A stretch of 64,000 nt of DNA, taken from NCBI RefSeq assembly GCF_012396485.1, contig NZ_JAAXPO010000004.1:124001-188000 (forward strand). Reading direction: 5' to 3'. The notes under the pieces are model-generated. The model ran no database searches and had not been told where the DNA came from. It was given only the letters and a program-made list of their open reading frames with translations. This document shows positions 44,576 through 53,334 of the stretch, one piece after another; within the stretch, counting starts at the first letter, position 1; every line of letters starts with the position of its first letter. Both the position numbers and the translations under genes were made by a program. Source of the stretch: Leuconostoc holzapfelii (GTDB lineage Bacteria; Bacillota; Bacilli; Lactobacillales; Lactobacillaceae).

Positions 44576-45477
44576 TTTGTTCCCTCCAATTCTTGCTGCC
44601 AAACATGGGCTTCTTCAGCAAAGCTGGCGCGAAAAACATCCTCGCTACCAATGGGGAGCTCTTCGATGAATTTGAAGTCTTGACCAGCCAATTTAATGCC
44701 GAGTGCTTCCGTAAAATCATTGAAAACAATTGTCACAACATGCCCTGTTTGGGCGATAATCGTCCCACTATCGCGCAAAAATGTCGGTAATACTTCACCA
44801 GAATAGGCTAATTGATATTTCCGAATATTTTTATTTTCTTCAATCGCAAATGTGCGATCAATCGTGTGATTTTTCAAAAGCAACACGCGATCAACTAACG
44901 TATCCAAATCAACTAAATTGTGCGATGCGATTAATACGGTTGTTTGATGTGATGTCACTTGATTCACAATTAACTGTTTGACTTGATCGCGAATCAAAAC
45001 GTCTAACCCATCGAGCGGCTCATCTAAGAACACATACTGCGCACGACTCGCAAAACTCACAATAATCATAAATAATGCGCGCATGCCTTTGGAGTAAGTC
45101 CGAATCCGCTTACTATTATTTAAACCAAAACGCTTGATTTCTGCGTCATACCACTGTTCATCAAAATTTGGATACGCCAGTTTTAAGATGGCTTTGATTT
45201 TTCTTGGCGAATAATAACGCAACCAGTTTTCCGGCATGTCAACATAAAACAATTGCTCATGTAACCGAATCGTTTTGATGTAATCTAGGCCATCTAAGCC
45301 AATACGGCCAAAGTCCGGCAATAATTCACCGGCAATCGTATCAAATAGCGTCGTCTTACCTGACCCATTCCGACCGACTAGCCCCACAATTTCACCTGTA
45401 TTGAGTTCAAAACTGACATTTTTTAAGACGTCTTGCTGTTGAATCTTTTTAGAAATATTTTCAATGACTAAGGTCAT
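44572..45477 (-). CDS. ABC transporter ATP-binding protein (YtrB-like)
   Basis: 301 aa from the ATG at 45477 (GGAGGAGAG upstream; an in-frame ATG at 45570 lies inside gntR and is rejected). Walker A GLVGRNGSGKTTL near residue 34, signature RIRTYSKGMRALFMIIVS near 125 (YSKGM instead of LSGGQ, common in this group), Walker B YVFLDEPLDGLD near 150, switch His IASHNLVDL near 190. Overlaps the gntR stop by 17 bp. Confidence 0.86.
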   Translation of the reverse strand: MTLVIENISKKIQQQDVLKNVSFELNTGEIVGLVGRNGSGKTTLFDTIAGELLPDFGRIGLDGLDYIKTIRLHEQLFYVDMPENWLRYYSPRKIKAILKLAYPNFDEQWYDAEIKRFGLNNSKRIRTYSKGMRALFMIIVSFASRAQYVFLDEPLDGLDVLIRDQVKQLIVNQVTSHQTTVLIASHNLVDLDTLVDRVLLLKNHTIDRTFAIEENKNIRKYQLAYSGEVLPTFLRDSGTIIAQTGHVVTIVFNDFTEALGIKLAGQDFKFIEELPIGSEDVFRASFAEEAHVWQQELEGTK

Positions 45478-45862
45478 GTCCGTGTCTCTCCTCCCCACGA
45501 TCTTCGCCGTAACTGGCATCCAGCCATTGATGAAGCTGCGCGCGTGAAATAGCCGCCCGCTTCGCATCAATCACCGCTTCGGCTAATTGCTGGCGAATGC
45601 TTGCCAATAGCCGTTCATCCGTCACAAACCCATCATTCCCCCGAATAAAGGTCCCTTTGCCTGCCACAGTTGCGATCACTTGTTGCTGCTCTAATGCTTT
45701 GTAAGCCTTTGCCACAGTATTTGGATTTAATCCCTCAATTAAAGCCATTTCTCTGACTGATGGTAATTTATCACCAATGTTTAGCACGCCAGATGCAACT
45801 TGTGATTTAATTCGCCACATGAGCTGCTCGTACAATGGTTGACTTCTCTGAATTTGTACCAT
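45461..45862 (-). CDS. GntR-family regulator, YtrA subfamily
   Basis: 133 aa. N-terminal GntR winged helix: PLYEQLMWRIKSQVASG, KLPSVREMALIEGLNPNTVAKAYKALE near residue 35 (SVREMALIEGLNPNTV). The short C-terminal two-helix dimerisation part is typical of YtrA. In B. subtilis YtrA represses ytrABCDEF and responds to cell-wall antibiotics. It leads an operon with two ATPase-permease pairs here, and a symmetrical site lies about 95 bp upstream. Confidence 0.88.
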   Translation of the reverse strand: MVQIQRSQPLYEQLMWRIKSQVASGVLNIGDKLPSVREMALIEGLNPNTVAKAYKALEQQQVIATVAGKGTFIRGNDGFVTDERLLASIRQQLAEAVIDAKRAAISRAQLHQWLDASYGEDRGEERHGHDLSH

Positions 45863-45957
45863 TCACGTACTCCCTTTAATTTATTTGGCCGTATACCATA
45901 ACGCGACGTGACATTCGTGTTTCATTTCCCCTGATACAAGCTTATCGCTGTACCACG

Positions 45958-45978
45958 TGTACTATTATACGTAGTACA
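45958..45978. promoter_or_regulatory. Putative YtrA-type operator
   Basis: TGTACTA, 7 bp, TAGTACA: perfect 7-bp inverted repeat upstream of the GntR-ABC operon. Confidence 0.6.
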
Positions 45979-46123
45979 GATATGGAAGTCAAATGCATTT
46001 TTTGCAACAACATTGACTAATCTTACGAAATATCACCCCATATCGCTACAATGTTCGCCTTTATATGTGATAAACTATGAGTTACGAGTTTAATATTCAC
46101 GTTATTGCTATTGGGGGCAAATT

Positions 46124-46684
46124 ATGAAGAGAGATTTCATCACACAAACTATTGTTTTAGTCGCTTTCTTTGCGGCGGTTACCTATGTCGCCACGAGTAT
46201 TCAGGTCCCGATGCCGGCTTTAATTGGTAAACCATTTGTTCACCTTGGTAACGCCGCTGCCTTATTATCAGTCTTACTATTAGGCTATCAGCGTGGGGCA
46301 TTGGCTGGTGGGATGGGGCTGGCCTTATTTGACCTAACGCATAATTATGTCCTCGATGCCCCATATTACTTCTTTGAAGTTTTTGTCGTGGGCGGTATAG
46401 CGATGTTGACTTTTCAGGCTTTAAATTACCGTTTAAAGCCAACGACGACAAAATTAGTATTAATTGTTTTAAGCGCAATTGCTACCAAATTGGTCACGAC
46501 AACTGGGCACAACTTTGTGATGGCCTTGATCAAAGGCATGACCTTCCAACCCGCCGTGATTGCCACTTTATCCGCACTTTTCCCAACACTGATTAATTGC
46601 ATCACAACGATGCTCGTTGTTTTAGTGGTTTACCCAATTTTGGGGCAACAATTACGTACAAAGCTCTCACCAGCAAAATCATAA
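46124..46684 (+). CDS. ECF transporter S component (vitamin uptake)
   Basis: 186 aa, six hydrophobic helices. GKPFVHLGNAAALLSVLLLG near residue 33 and RGALAGGMGLALFDL near 65 match energy-coupling-factor substrate-binding subunits. The energising EcfA/A'/T module is not in the window and is normally shared. The substrate cannot be told from sequence, and no riboswitch is recognisable in the 140-bp leader. Thiamine or pyrimidine precursor (ThiW/HmpT), pantothenate or queuosine precursor uptake are all possible. Confidence 0.75.
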   Translation: MKRDFITQTIVLVAFFAAVTYVATSIQVPMPALIGKPFVHLGNAAALLSVLLLGYQRGALAGGMGLALFDLTHNYVLDAPYYFFEVFVVGGIAMLTFQALNYRLKPTTTKLVLIVLSAIATKLVTTTGHNFVMALIKGMTFQPAVIATLSALFPTLINCITTMLVVLVVYPILGQQLRTKLSPAKS

Positions 46685-46724
46685 AAAAAGCAGCCAAGCG
46701 ACGTGTCCGTCGTTTGGCTGCTTT
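46683..46724. terminator. Terminator after the ECF S component
   Basis: AAAGCAGCCAAgCGACG / CGTCGtTTGGCTGCTTT stem with A7 on its left, so the stronger U-tract is on the minus strand. Confidence 0.75.
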
Positions 46725-46911
46725 GATATAAACGTCCCGCATGGTTGTGATATGCGAATTAAACTATATTTGAGAGTGAGAAGAGAAGATTGGGAGAGAG
46801 AGAATAAAAGTCGCAACTACCAATACGGGGCGTTATGAATTAATAAGTTTAAGTTGTGCTTATCAATAACTTGATTATAACGACCACAGATTAAATACAG
46901 TTTAAACAGAC

Positions 46912-46937
46912 AAAAAAACAGTGCCTGAGCACTGTTT
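46912..46937 (-). terminator. Terminator of the BMP-family gene
   Basis: Minus strand ACAGTGC-tcag-GCACTGT followed by T7. Confidence 0.88.
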
Positions 46938-46941
46938 GTCA

Positions 46942-48003
46942 TTATTTAACTTCGCTTAACTTTGTTGGGACTGTAATTTTCCCATCTAAAATTTGTTGCT
47001 TTGCCGCTTGTGTTGCAGCCCAAGCATCCGCAGGCATAGAATCACGGGCAATATCAACACCCTTTTCCTTCAAGCCATACGTCACTGTTTGGCCACCAGG
47101 GAACTTGTCCTTTTGACCTTGTTCAGCGACCAATTCGATGGCGTTATCGACCCGCTTGATCGCTGATGCTAATGTGAAGTTCGCCTTCTGACCATCCTTT
47201 GTCGTATAGTCCCCATCTTGCTTTTGGTCCATGTCAACGCCAACAACCCAAACCTTCTTGTCTGCCGTTGTGTTTTCATTTTCCGCCTTCGCTTCAGAAA
47301 AGACCCCATTACCTGTTGCGCCCGCAGCTTGGAAGATGACATCGACACCGCTTGCATACATCGCTGCAGCAATGGTCTTACCCTTTGCTGCATCCGTAAA
47401 GGTATTGGCATATTGTGACACAAACGTTGCTTTTGGATTTGTTGCCAAAACTCCAGCCTTAAAGCCAGCTTCGAATTGTTCAATCACTTCACCCTTTACA
47501 CCACCAACAAAACCGATTTTGCCAGTCTTTGAGGCCTTAGCTGCTGCGACACCAGCCAAATAAGAAGATTGCTCTGAGTGGAACATAATTGATACGGCAT
47601 TTTTGTAAGGTACGGTCGCTTCGACCATGGCAAAATGCGTCTTGGGATTCGCTTTAGCCACTTGGTTCATGGCTGGGCCACCCATAAACGAAATCCCAAC
47701 GACTAACTGATAATGCGCTTTAACCGCTTGTTGCAAGTTAGACTTAATTTCCGAATTATCGTTTGACACGAAATATGAATACCCATTTTCACCTTGTTTC
47801 AAGCCATTTTTTTGGCCGAAACGCTTAATCCCAGCCCAGGCTGATTGGTTGAATGACTTATCATCGACACCACCGGTACTTGTCACCAAAGCGACTGAAT
47901 AAGCCGACTTCTTCTGTGCCCCAGAATTCATTGCGACCGAAGTCCCAATACCAATAACTGCCACAGCGGCGACAAGGCCACCAATCAATGTTGAACGCTT
48001 CAT
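46942..48003 (-). CDS. BMP/PnrA-family nucleoside-type substrate-binding protein, no lipobox
   Basis: 353 aa. After the hydrophobic start (IGGLVAAVAVIGIGTSVAM, no cysteine) comes the BMP domain: SVALVTSTGGVDDKSFNQSAW, then KIGFVGGVKGEVIEQFEAGFKAG near residue 160 (FVGG, FEAGF) and VIFQAAGATGNGVF near 225. Homologues (PnrA, TmpC, BmpA) bind purine nucleosides for Nup-type ABC importers, but no ATPase or permease is adjacent here. A hairpin overlaps its 5' leader. Lack of a lipid attachment site is shared with the other binding proteins in this window. Confidence 0.85.
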   Translation of the reverse strand: MKRSTLIGGLVAAVAVIGIGTSVAMNSGAQKKSAYSVALVTSTGGVDDKSFNQSAWAGIKRFGQKNGLKQGENGYSYFVSNDNSEIKSNLQQAVKAHYQLVVGISFMGGPAMNQVAKANPKTHFAMVEATVPYKNAVSIMFHSEQSSYLAGVAAAKASKTGKIGFVGGVKGEVIEQFEAGFKAGVLATNPKATFVSQYANTFTDAAKGKTIAAAMYASGVDVIFQAAGATGNGVFSEAKAENENTTADKKVWVVGVDMDQKQDGDYTTKDGQKANFTLASAIKRVDNAIELVAEQGQKDKFPGGQTVTYGLKEKGVDIARDSMPADAWAATQAAKQQILDGKITVPTKLSEVK

Positions 48004-48018
48004 TTAATTTTCCTCCGA

Positions 48019-48042
48019 CTATATATCTCTCTGTATATATAG
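48019..48042 (-). promoter_or_regulatory. Leader hairpin abutting the RBS of the BMP-family gene
   Basis: CTATATAT / ATATATAG inverted repeat with an 8-nt loop, ending 2-3 nt before the GGAGG that serves the ATG at 48003. It could be an operator or a translation-control (thermosensor-like) hairpin. Confidence 0.5.
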
Positions 48043-48326
48043 AAATTATTCGTGTTTTGCTTAAACACACTGTCAACTATCATACCAGCAAATGTTTACC
48101 AAAGCAACTCTGGATTTGTTTTTTTAACAATTACCGAGACAAATCATGGGTTTGACACAATTGGCATCATTTCTTTATCACATCTTGACATTGACTTAAA
48201 ACCGCGCCACATCAACATGATAAATGTGATACCTAATTGTTTGACTTTTCACAATAAACTGTTTATACTTACTATTTGTAATAAACATCACGAATTTTTC
48301 GTGGCACAAAAAAGGAGATTACGGTT
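48043..48326. other. Intergenic region
   Basis: About 285 bp between divergent genes, AT-rich, with no recognisable gene or known RNA motif. AAAAAGGAGA before 48327 is the RBS of the DoxX gene. Confidence 0.5.
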
Positions 48327-48842
48327 ATGATTACATGGTTACGTCATTCAAAGGTTGCAATGTGGCTTTTGACAGTGTTACGCGTTTATTTAGGATTTCA
48401 ATGGGCTTCAGATGGCTTTGCCAAACTGACCGGCCCAAAGCCTTTTGATGCTTCAGGCTTGATTATGTGGGCTATCAAGCACCCCGTGACCGATCCAACA
48501 GGGGCGAAAGCTTTTCCTTGGTATGATTGGTTTTTGAATACTTTCACCAATCATGGGCATGCCACGGCAGCCTTTTCCTTCCTCGTATCTTGGGGTGAAT
48601 TGCTCGTTGGTTTGGGCTTAATTTTTGGTACTTTAACCCTTGCCGCAAGCTTCTTTGCTCTCGTGATGAACTTCTCATATCTGGGTGCTGGTGTTGTTTC
48701 AGTGAATCCAACTTACATTATAATCGGCGGTATCTTGTTGATTTCTGGCTTCAATTCCGGTAAGATTGGCTTGGATCGATGGGTTACCCCATTCCTCCGC
48801 TCAAAGTTCCCTTTCTTAAATAATGATATTCAAGTTGATTAA
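48327..48842 (+). CDS. DoxX family membrane protein
   Basis: 171 aa, about four membrane helices. LRVYLGFQWASDGFAKLTGPKPFDASGLI near the N-terminus (YLGFQWASDGFAKL) is the DoxX signature, and FLVSWGELLVGLGLIFG follows near residue 92. In some bacteria DoxX-like subunits take part in thiol or redox stress defence, but the Lactobacillales members are uncharacterised. Followed 48 bp later by a YagU gene, probably co-transcribed. Confidence 0.83.
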   Translation: MITWLRHSKVAMWLLTVLRVYLGFQWASDGFAKLTGPKPFDASGLIMWAIKHPVTDPTGAKAFPWYDWFLNTFTNHGHATAAFSFLVSWGELLVGLGLIFGTLTLAASFFALVMNFSYLGAGVVSVNPTYIIIGGILLISGFNSGKIGLDRWVTPFLRSKFPFLNNDIQVD

Positions 48843-48890
48843 CACCGTGACACGACAAACAGCATAGGTTAAGCTAAGAGGAGTCGATGT

Positions 48891-49430
48891 ATGCTAACAC
48901 TTCAAAAACCACAAGCAAGTTTGGCTGAAATTATTGGTAAAAGCATCTGGTTTGGGTTGATCGCCGGCATGATTTCCGGGATGGTCAAAATTGGCTGGGA
49001 AGCCATTTTACCACCGCGAACAATCGCCCGTAATATGACCAACCCGCCACAGCACATGGCTGAACAACTTGGCTTTTCAGACAAGTTAGTTCACGCCTTC
49101 GTCTACTACTCTCAAGACCAGAAAGTCTTCTGGTTCACGTTAATCCTGCACTTCTCATTTGCAATTACATTTGCAGTGCTCTATGTTTTTGTTTCACAGT
49201 ATTGGCCAGCCATTGGCCTTTGGCAAGGTGCTGCTTATGGTATCTTTCTCTGGCTGGCTTGGCATGTTGTTTTGATGCCTGCCTTTGGTACCGTCCCAGC
49301 CCCTTGGCATCAGCCATTTGATGAACATTTTTCAGAATTTTTCGGCCATATTGTCTGGGCTTGGTCAATTGCCGGCACGGTTTACTATCTGATTGCAAAA
49401 GACCAACACGGCCATTTGACCAATATTTAA
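48891..49430 (+). CDS. YagU family inner-membrane protein
   Basis: 179 aa with about four membrane segments. IWFGLIAGMISGMVKIGWEAILPPRT is the YagU/DUF1440 N-terminal pattern (GMVKIGWEAILPPR), with PPQHMAEQLG near residue 50. E. coli YagU has been linked to acid resistance. AGAGGAG precedes the ATG. Likely in one transcript with doxX. Confidence 0.78.
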   Translation: MLTLQKPQASLAEIIGKSIWFGLIAGMISGMVKIGWEAILPPRTIARNMTNPPQHMAEQLGFSDKLVHAFVYYSQDQKVFWFTLILHFSFAITFAVLYVFVSQYWPAIGLWQGAAYGIFLWLAWHVVLMPAFGTVPAPWHQPFDEHFSEFFGHIVWAWSIAGTVYYLIAKDQHGHLTNI

Positions 49431-49434
49431 CCTT

Positions 49435-49456
49435 AAGACCCTGTTGGGTCTTTTTT
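49435..49456 (+). terminator. Terminator of the doxX-yagU transcript
   Basis: AAGACCC-tgtt-GGGTCTT followed by T-run. Confidence 0.85.
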
Positions 49457-49533
49457 ATTTTGTAAACGCCAGCTTGTCTCCCCCCGAATCGTTTTTTATC
49501 ATAGAAACAAACCCATTGAATTCGAGGCATTAT

Positions 49534-50439
49534 ATGTTATTTAAAGCACAACCGTATCACTTCATCCCAGCTACCGTGCCGCATGCTGCGCAGCTGATTC
49601 ACCGCGACATCAGCTACGGTGGCGACCCCCGGCAACAATTAGATCTTTATTTGCCAAGTGGCCCTCAAGTACATCCTGTTATCCTTGATTTATACGGTGG
49701 TGGGTTACTCCGTGGCCAAAAATCATCTGCTAAATTGAACCCTAGCCTGCGCTTTTTAGACGCCGGTTTTGCCGTGATTAGTATGAATTATCGCCTCAAC
49801 ACGAGCGAAACTAACCAATTCCCCAATCAACTCGCAGATATCAGTGCTGCTCTGCATTTTTTAGTCCGGCAAGCAGCGACCTATCACTTGGATCTTTCCC
49901 GACTCACGCTCATCGGTGAATCCAGTGGGGCCCAATTAGCCGTGCTTGCCGCAGCAAGCTTTTCAGCTGGCGTAGCCTTGGGTACATTAACAACAACAGA
50001 AGTGGCTACGCTACCACGCATACAATCTGTTATTGCCCTTTACGGTCCTTATCAGGTCAGTGCCATGACGCAACAGTTCCAACAATTACACATCACACCA
50101 AAATTCCCAGAAACTGGCACAAGTTTAGCTTTTGAAGGGATCATGCTCAACCAGCAAGCACCCGACCGTGTCCCTGATTTGGTTAGACAAGCCAACCCCG
50201 CAACCTATTTCACCACACTGATGCCGCCGTTATATCTCATTGCGGGCAAAAAAGACCCCGTTGTTCCTTACTTGCAAAGCGTGACACTCGCTGATTGCTA
50301 TCAGTCCGCCACGCAACGTGTTGCTAAGACACTCTGGCTACCAGATGGCGTGCATGGCCCCGCAGATTACGATACGACACCTATTTTCCAACAAAAACTC
50401 GCATTTATTACAGCATCACAAAAAAACGCAGGGCATTAA
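49534..50439 (+). CDS. Alpha/beta hydrolase, BD-FAE-like esterase
   Basis: 301 aa from the ATG at 49534 (CGAGG upstream); an earlier in-frame ATG at 49444 lies in the preceding terminator and is rejected. PVILDLYGGGLLRG near residue 48 supplies the oxyanion hole, GESSGAQLA near 128 the nucleophile, AGKKDPVVPY near 250 the acid and PDGVHGPADY near 278 the His. Probably a carboxylesterase on small acyl esters. Converges with and overlaps the Cof phosphatase stop by 4 bp. Confidence 0.8.
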   Translation: MLFKAQPYHFIPATVPHAAQLIHRDISYGGDPRQQLDLYLPSGPQVHPVILDLYGGGLLRGQKSSAKLNPSLRFLDAGFAVISMNYRLNTSETNQFPNQLADISAALHFLVRQAATYHLDLSRLTLIGESSGAQLAVLAAASFSAGVALGTLTTTEVATLPRIQSVIALYGPYQVSAMTQQFQQLHITPKFPETGTSLAFEGIMLNQQAPDRVPDLVRQANPATYFTTLMPPLYLIAGKKDPVVPYLQSVTLADCYQSATQRVAKTLWLPDGVHGPADYDTTPIFQQKLAFITASQKNAGH

Positions 50440-50452
50440 TGCCCTGCGTTTT
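50420..50452. terminator. Bidirectional terminator overlapping two convergent stop codons
   Basis: AAAACGCAGGGCATT / AATGCCCTGCGTTTT perfect stem spanning the ends of both neighbouring genes. Confidence 0.88.
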
Positions 50453-51257
50453 GATTTAGTAATGCTAGGATTGTTTGACTCACGCCGTCATGATTATTGT
50501 CTGCTATCACGGGTAAAAAGTCTCCCACTAAACTCGCGTTGGGCATCACATACGGATAGCCCACATGCATAAGCATTTCAATATCATTGCCCCCATCACC
50601 AAATGCCGCAACTTGGGCCATCTCAATCCCAAGGTGATCTGCTAATACTTGTAACCCAACTGCCTTATTGACCCCCGACGGGACAATATCAATCGCCCCC
50701 GTACCCGTCTCTGTCACATGTACTGCATTGCCTAAGGCTTGTTTTGCAGCCGTGTAAAAGCGCATTTCATCGAAATTTTCCCAATTCATCGTCACCTTGA
50801 AAATCGGTGTCTTAATTTCGCTGATATCATCAAATAAAATCATTTTTTGAAAATATTTCATATGACGATCAGCCACAAATGGCGCAAACGCACGTGGGAC
50901 ATAGGCGGTGTCATCTGTCGAGTACACAACACCTTGATCAGGCTGTGGCGAAAATGCTGCGACTAATGTGGCGATTTTTTGTAATGTGGCCACGGGTATC
51001 GTTCGCTCATATAGCACTTGTCCGCTACCTGATACGACGCGTGCGCCATTATTGGTGACAAAGGCCAAATTATCTGTCAAAAAATCCGCCAATAGCCGAT
51101 TAATCCGGGATTGATGGACGCCGGTTGCGATCGCAAAGGCAATGTTTTGCGCTTTTAAACGTGTCAAAACCGTCCGAAATAACGTCTTATCAAATGTCTT
51201 ATCATCTGACAAGAACGTGCCATCTAAATCTGTTGCAATCAGCTGAATATTTGCCAT
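50436..51257 (-). CDS. Cof-type HAD-superfamily hydrolase
   Basis: 273 aa sugar/cofactor phosphatase. Motif I LIATDLDGTFLSDD near residue 6, motif II AIATGVHQSR near 42, Lys in SGVNKAVGLQVL near 193, motif IV FGDGGNDIEML near 215. Typical length for the Cof subfamily; dephosphorylates sugar phosphates, pyridoxal phosphate or FMN in related enzymes. Monocistronic. Confidence 0.9.
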   Translation of the reverse strand: MANIQLIATDLDGTFLSDDKTFDKTLFRTVLTRLKAQNIAFAIATGVHQSRINRLLADFLTDNLAFVTNNGARVVSGSGQVLYERTIPVATLQKIATLVAAFSPQPDQGVVYSTDDTAYVPRAFAPFVADRHMKYFQKMILFDDISEIKTPIFKVTMNWENFDEMRFYTAAKQALGNAVHVTETGTGAIDIVPSGVNKAVGLQVLADHLGIEMAQVAAFGDGGNDIEMLMHVGYPYVMPNASLVGDFLPVIADNNHDGVSQTILALLNQNAGH

Positions 51258-51358
51258 AAGTTCAATATACCGCTTCTATTGGTTATTTTATGCCCTAAAA
51301 GAGATCACGTCTGTGCTTAGTTTACCACATTAACGTGGCTGAAAATATAACTTATCTG

Positions 51359-53215
51359 TTACGCATACGTCAAAATGCGCTGCGCAATCCATGCCCCTTC
51401 TCGCAAAATGACCGTGTTGACACCTGGTCGTGGAATGACCGTACCAAACCACGTGATACCCTCAAGCGTGATCCCATAAAGATACAAATTAGGGACAGGC
51501 TGTCCAGCATGATCAATGACTTCAAATGTTTGCCGATCAACATTGGGTGCACCTAATGTATAAGTTGACCCGTCAGCCCGTGTACGCGTTGGCTGAACGA
51601 ATAGGCCTTGTTGCCGCAGATTTTCAATAATTGGATTTTTGGCAATCGCAATGTTTGTCGCCCCTAATCGGGCTTCGACCAAGGCATTGCCAGAAAATAC
51701 TTGCTGTCGTGCATCACGCGCGATAAAGTGCGCATCTTGTGTTGTGACATGAATATCAGCCGCTGTAATTTCAAAAATTCCTGCCTCAATTAATGCTAAT
51801 AACTGTTCAATCCGTTCCAGTGGTGGGCCGACAGAAACCAAGACATCAAATGGCTTAAAGCGGCGTAAGAATTTTTCATATTCATCCGCATTAAAGTAAT
51901 CATGTGCCACAATGTAACGGATACGATCCCGAATATCACGCATAATATCAAACGCGCCGGCAAAGGGGGCATGCTTGTTGCCCAATCTGGCATCCGCAAT
52001 GTCTGCACGTAAATAGGTCTTAAACCAAGCCGCATAGTCAACATCCGCGGGTAAATCACGCGCTGGATTGCGAATCAAGTCAATATCAAAGACCGGTATC
52101 CCATCTAGTCCAAAGCTTTTGGCTGTTGCTGTCAAATCATCACTTGTTAATAATGCCTGTCGTAACGCCTCTGCTCGAGCATAAGGTAAACGGTTTGGCA
52201 CAATTTCAAGTTGATTTAAAAGATATTTGTAGGTTAATTCTTTGACAATTAGTTTTTCAAAGTCGACATATCGTAACTGCCCACCACCAGCCGCGCGCAA
52301 GGCATCTAAGGCTGGTAACGTAAAAAATTTCGGGGTGTAGAGTTCACTTGTCGTCTTCTCATTCACGCCACGGGCATGCAGCGGGAACCCACCACGCGAA
52401 CCAGCAATCACATGTGGCTCATGGCCAGAAGGTTGATAGCGCAACTCACCATCTGCTTGACGCACAAACGCCCCGCCTTTGCCCACCGTTAACGCATATA
52501 AGTAATCAAAAAAACTTAAACCAAGGCCTCGGATGATGATGGTGTCAGAGGGCCCAAATCCCGATAAATCTGCCTCAGCAGGATGTGTGGGTGCCACATA
52601 TTTGAGTTGATTTTTTTGCGCAAACATGGCAAATGCTGCTTCTTCATCAGACAGATAATCATCTGAATGCCCCAATGCCATGACAACATGGTCAGCCAGC
52701 ATTTGTACCCCATCAGTTAATGTCAGTTGAAATTTATGACCAAGGGGTGTGACGTTCACCACGGTTTGCTGGGTAAATGTTAACGTTTGATTTGGGCGAG
52801 CACGTGCTTTGAGCCAATCAAAGAACCAAGCGGCATAAATGCCCATGACGCCGCGAGAAGCAAAATCGCCCGGTGCCTTTAACCGTGCGATCTCTTGTCG
52901 ATAACCAAGCGCAAAGCGATCATGGGCCGCTAAGTACGCTGGGGCTTGCGTCTCTAGCCACTGTAACAGGTTCGGCCCTGGGCAAGGTTTGCCGCCATTT
53001 TCAATCGAGTCATCATTAAACAAAGTAATTTGATCAATCACCGTGTTCATCAAGAATTGTTGATTTTGTGGGAGAAATGGATCCCACACCCGCCCCCCAA
53101 TAGCGTGCGGGTCAAAAATTTGAATATCTAGCTGCGTCGCCTCTTCAGCTAGATTAATCAGCCGCTCTGCGACAGCCAAGCCACGTGGGCCGGCACCAAT
53201 AATTGCAACTTGCAT
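51359..53215 (-). CDS. Large FAD/NAD(P)-binding protein
   Basis: 618 aa. N-terminal dinucleotide motif VAIIGAGPRGLAVAERL (residues 3-19), followed by GGRVWDPFLPQNQQFLMNT. A second pyridine-nucleotide-like site surrounds IIIRGLGLSFFDYL near 228, and the C-terminus reads LYLYGITLEGITWFG. This is the NAD(P)-binding Rossmann family (PF13454-like) common in lactic acid bacteria. The substrate is unknown. About 120 bp downstream of the response regulator, apparently with its own leader. Function as an oxidoreductase is likely but unproven. Confidence 0.72.
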   Translation of the reverse strand: MQVAIIGAGPRGLAVAERLINLAEEATQLDIQIFDPHAIGGRVWDPFLPQNQQFLMNTVIDQITLFNDDSIENGGKPCPGPNLLQWLETQAPAYLAAHDRFALGYRQEIARLKAPGDFASRGVMGIYAAWFFDWLKARARPNQTLTFTQQTVVNVTPLGHKFQLTLTDGVQMLADHVVMALGHSDDYLSDEEAAFAMFAQKNQLKYVAPTHPAEADLSGFGPSDTIIIRGLGLSFFDYLYALTVGKGGAFVRQADGELRYQPSGHEPHVIAGSRGGFPLHARGVNEKTTSELYTPKFFTLPALDALRAAGGGQLRYVDFEKLIVKELTYKYLLNQLEIVPNRLPYARAEALRQALLTSDDLTATAKSFGLDGIPVFDIDLIRNPARDLPADVDYAAWFKTYLRADIADARLGNKHAPFAGAFDIMRDIRDRIRYIVAHDYFNADEYEKFLRRFKPFDVLVSVGPPLERIEQLLALIEAGIFEITAADIHVTTQDAHFIARDARQQVFSGNALVEARLGATNIAIAKNPIIENLRQQGLFVQPTRTRADGSTYTLGAPNVDRQTFEVIDHAGQPVPNLYLYGITLEGITWFGTVIPRPGVNTVILREGAWIAQRILTYA

Positions 53216-53334
53216 GTAGTTATATTCTCCAAAGCGCTGTTTGAAAACGCATCTTACTTTATTTGTAAACTAATTTCCATTATAGTCGGTTTTACCCTTG
53301 TTTTCAAAAACGCGACTCACCTTATGTGTCTCGT

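Noticed and set aside
46770-46808. GA-rich stretch after the ECF S gene
   Set aside because: Short, not repeated elsewhere and with no associated structure.
48052-48330. 92-codon open frame on the plus strand before the DoxX gene
   Set aside because: No RBS, composition unlike a protein, overlaps the leader of the divergent BMP gene and the DoxX start.
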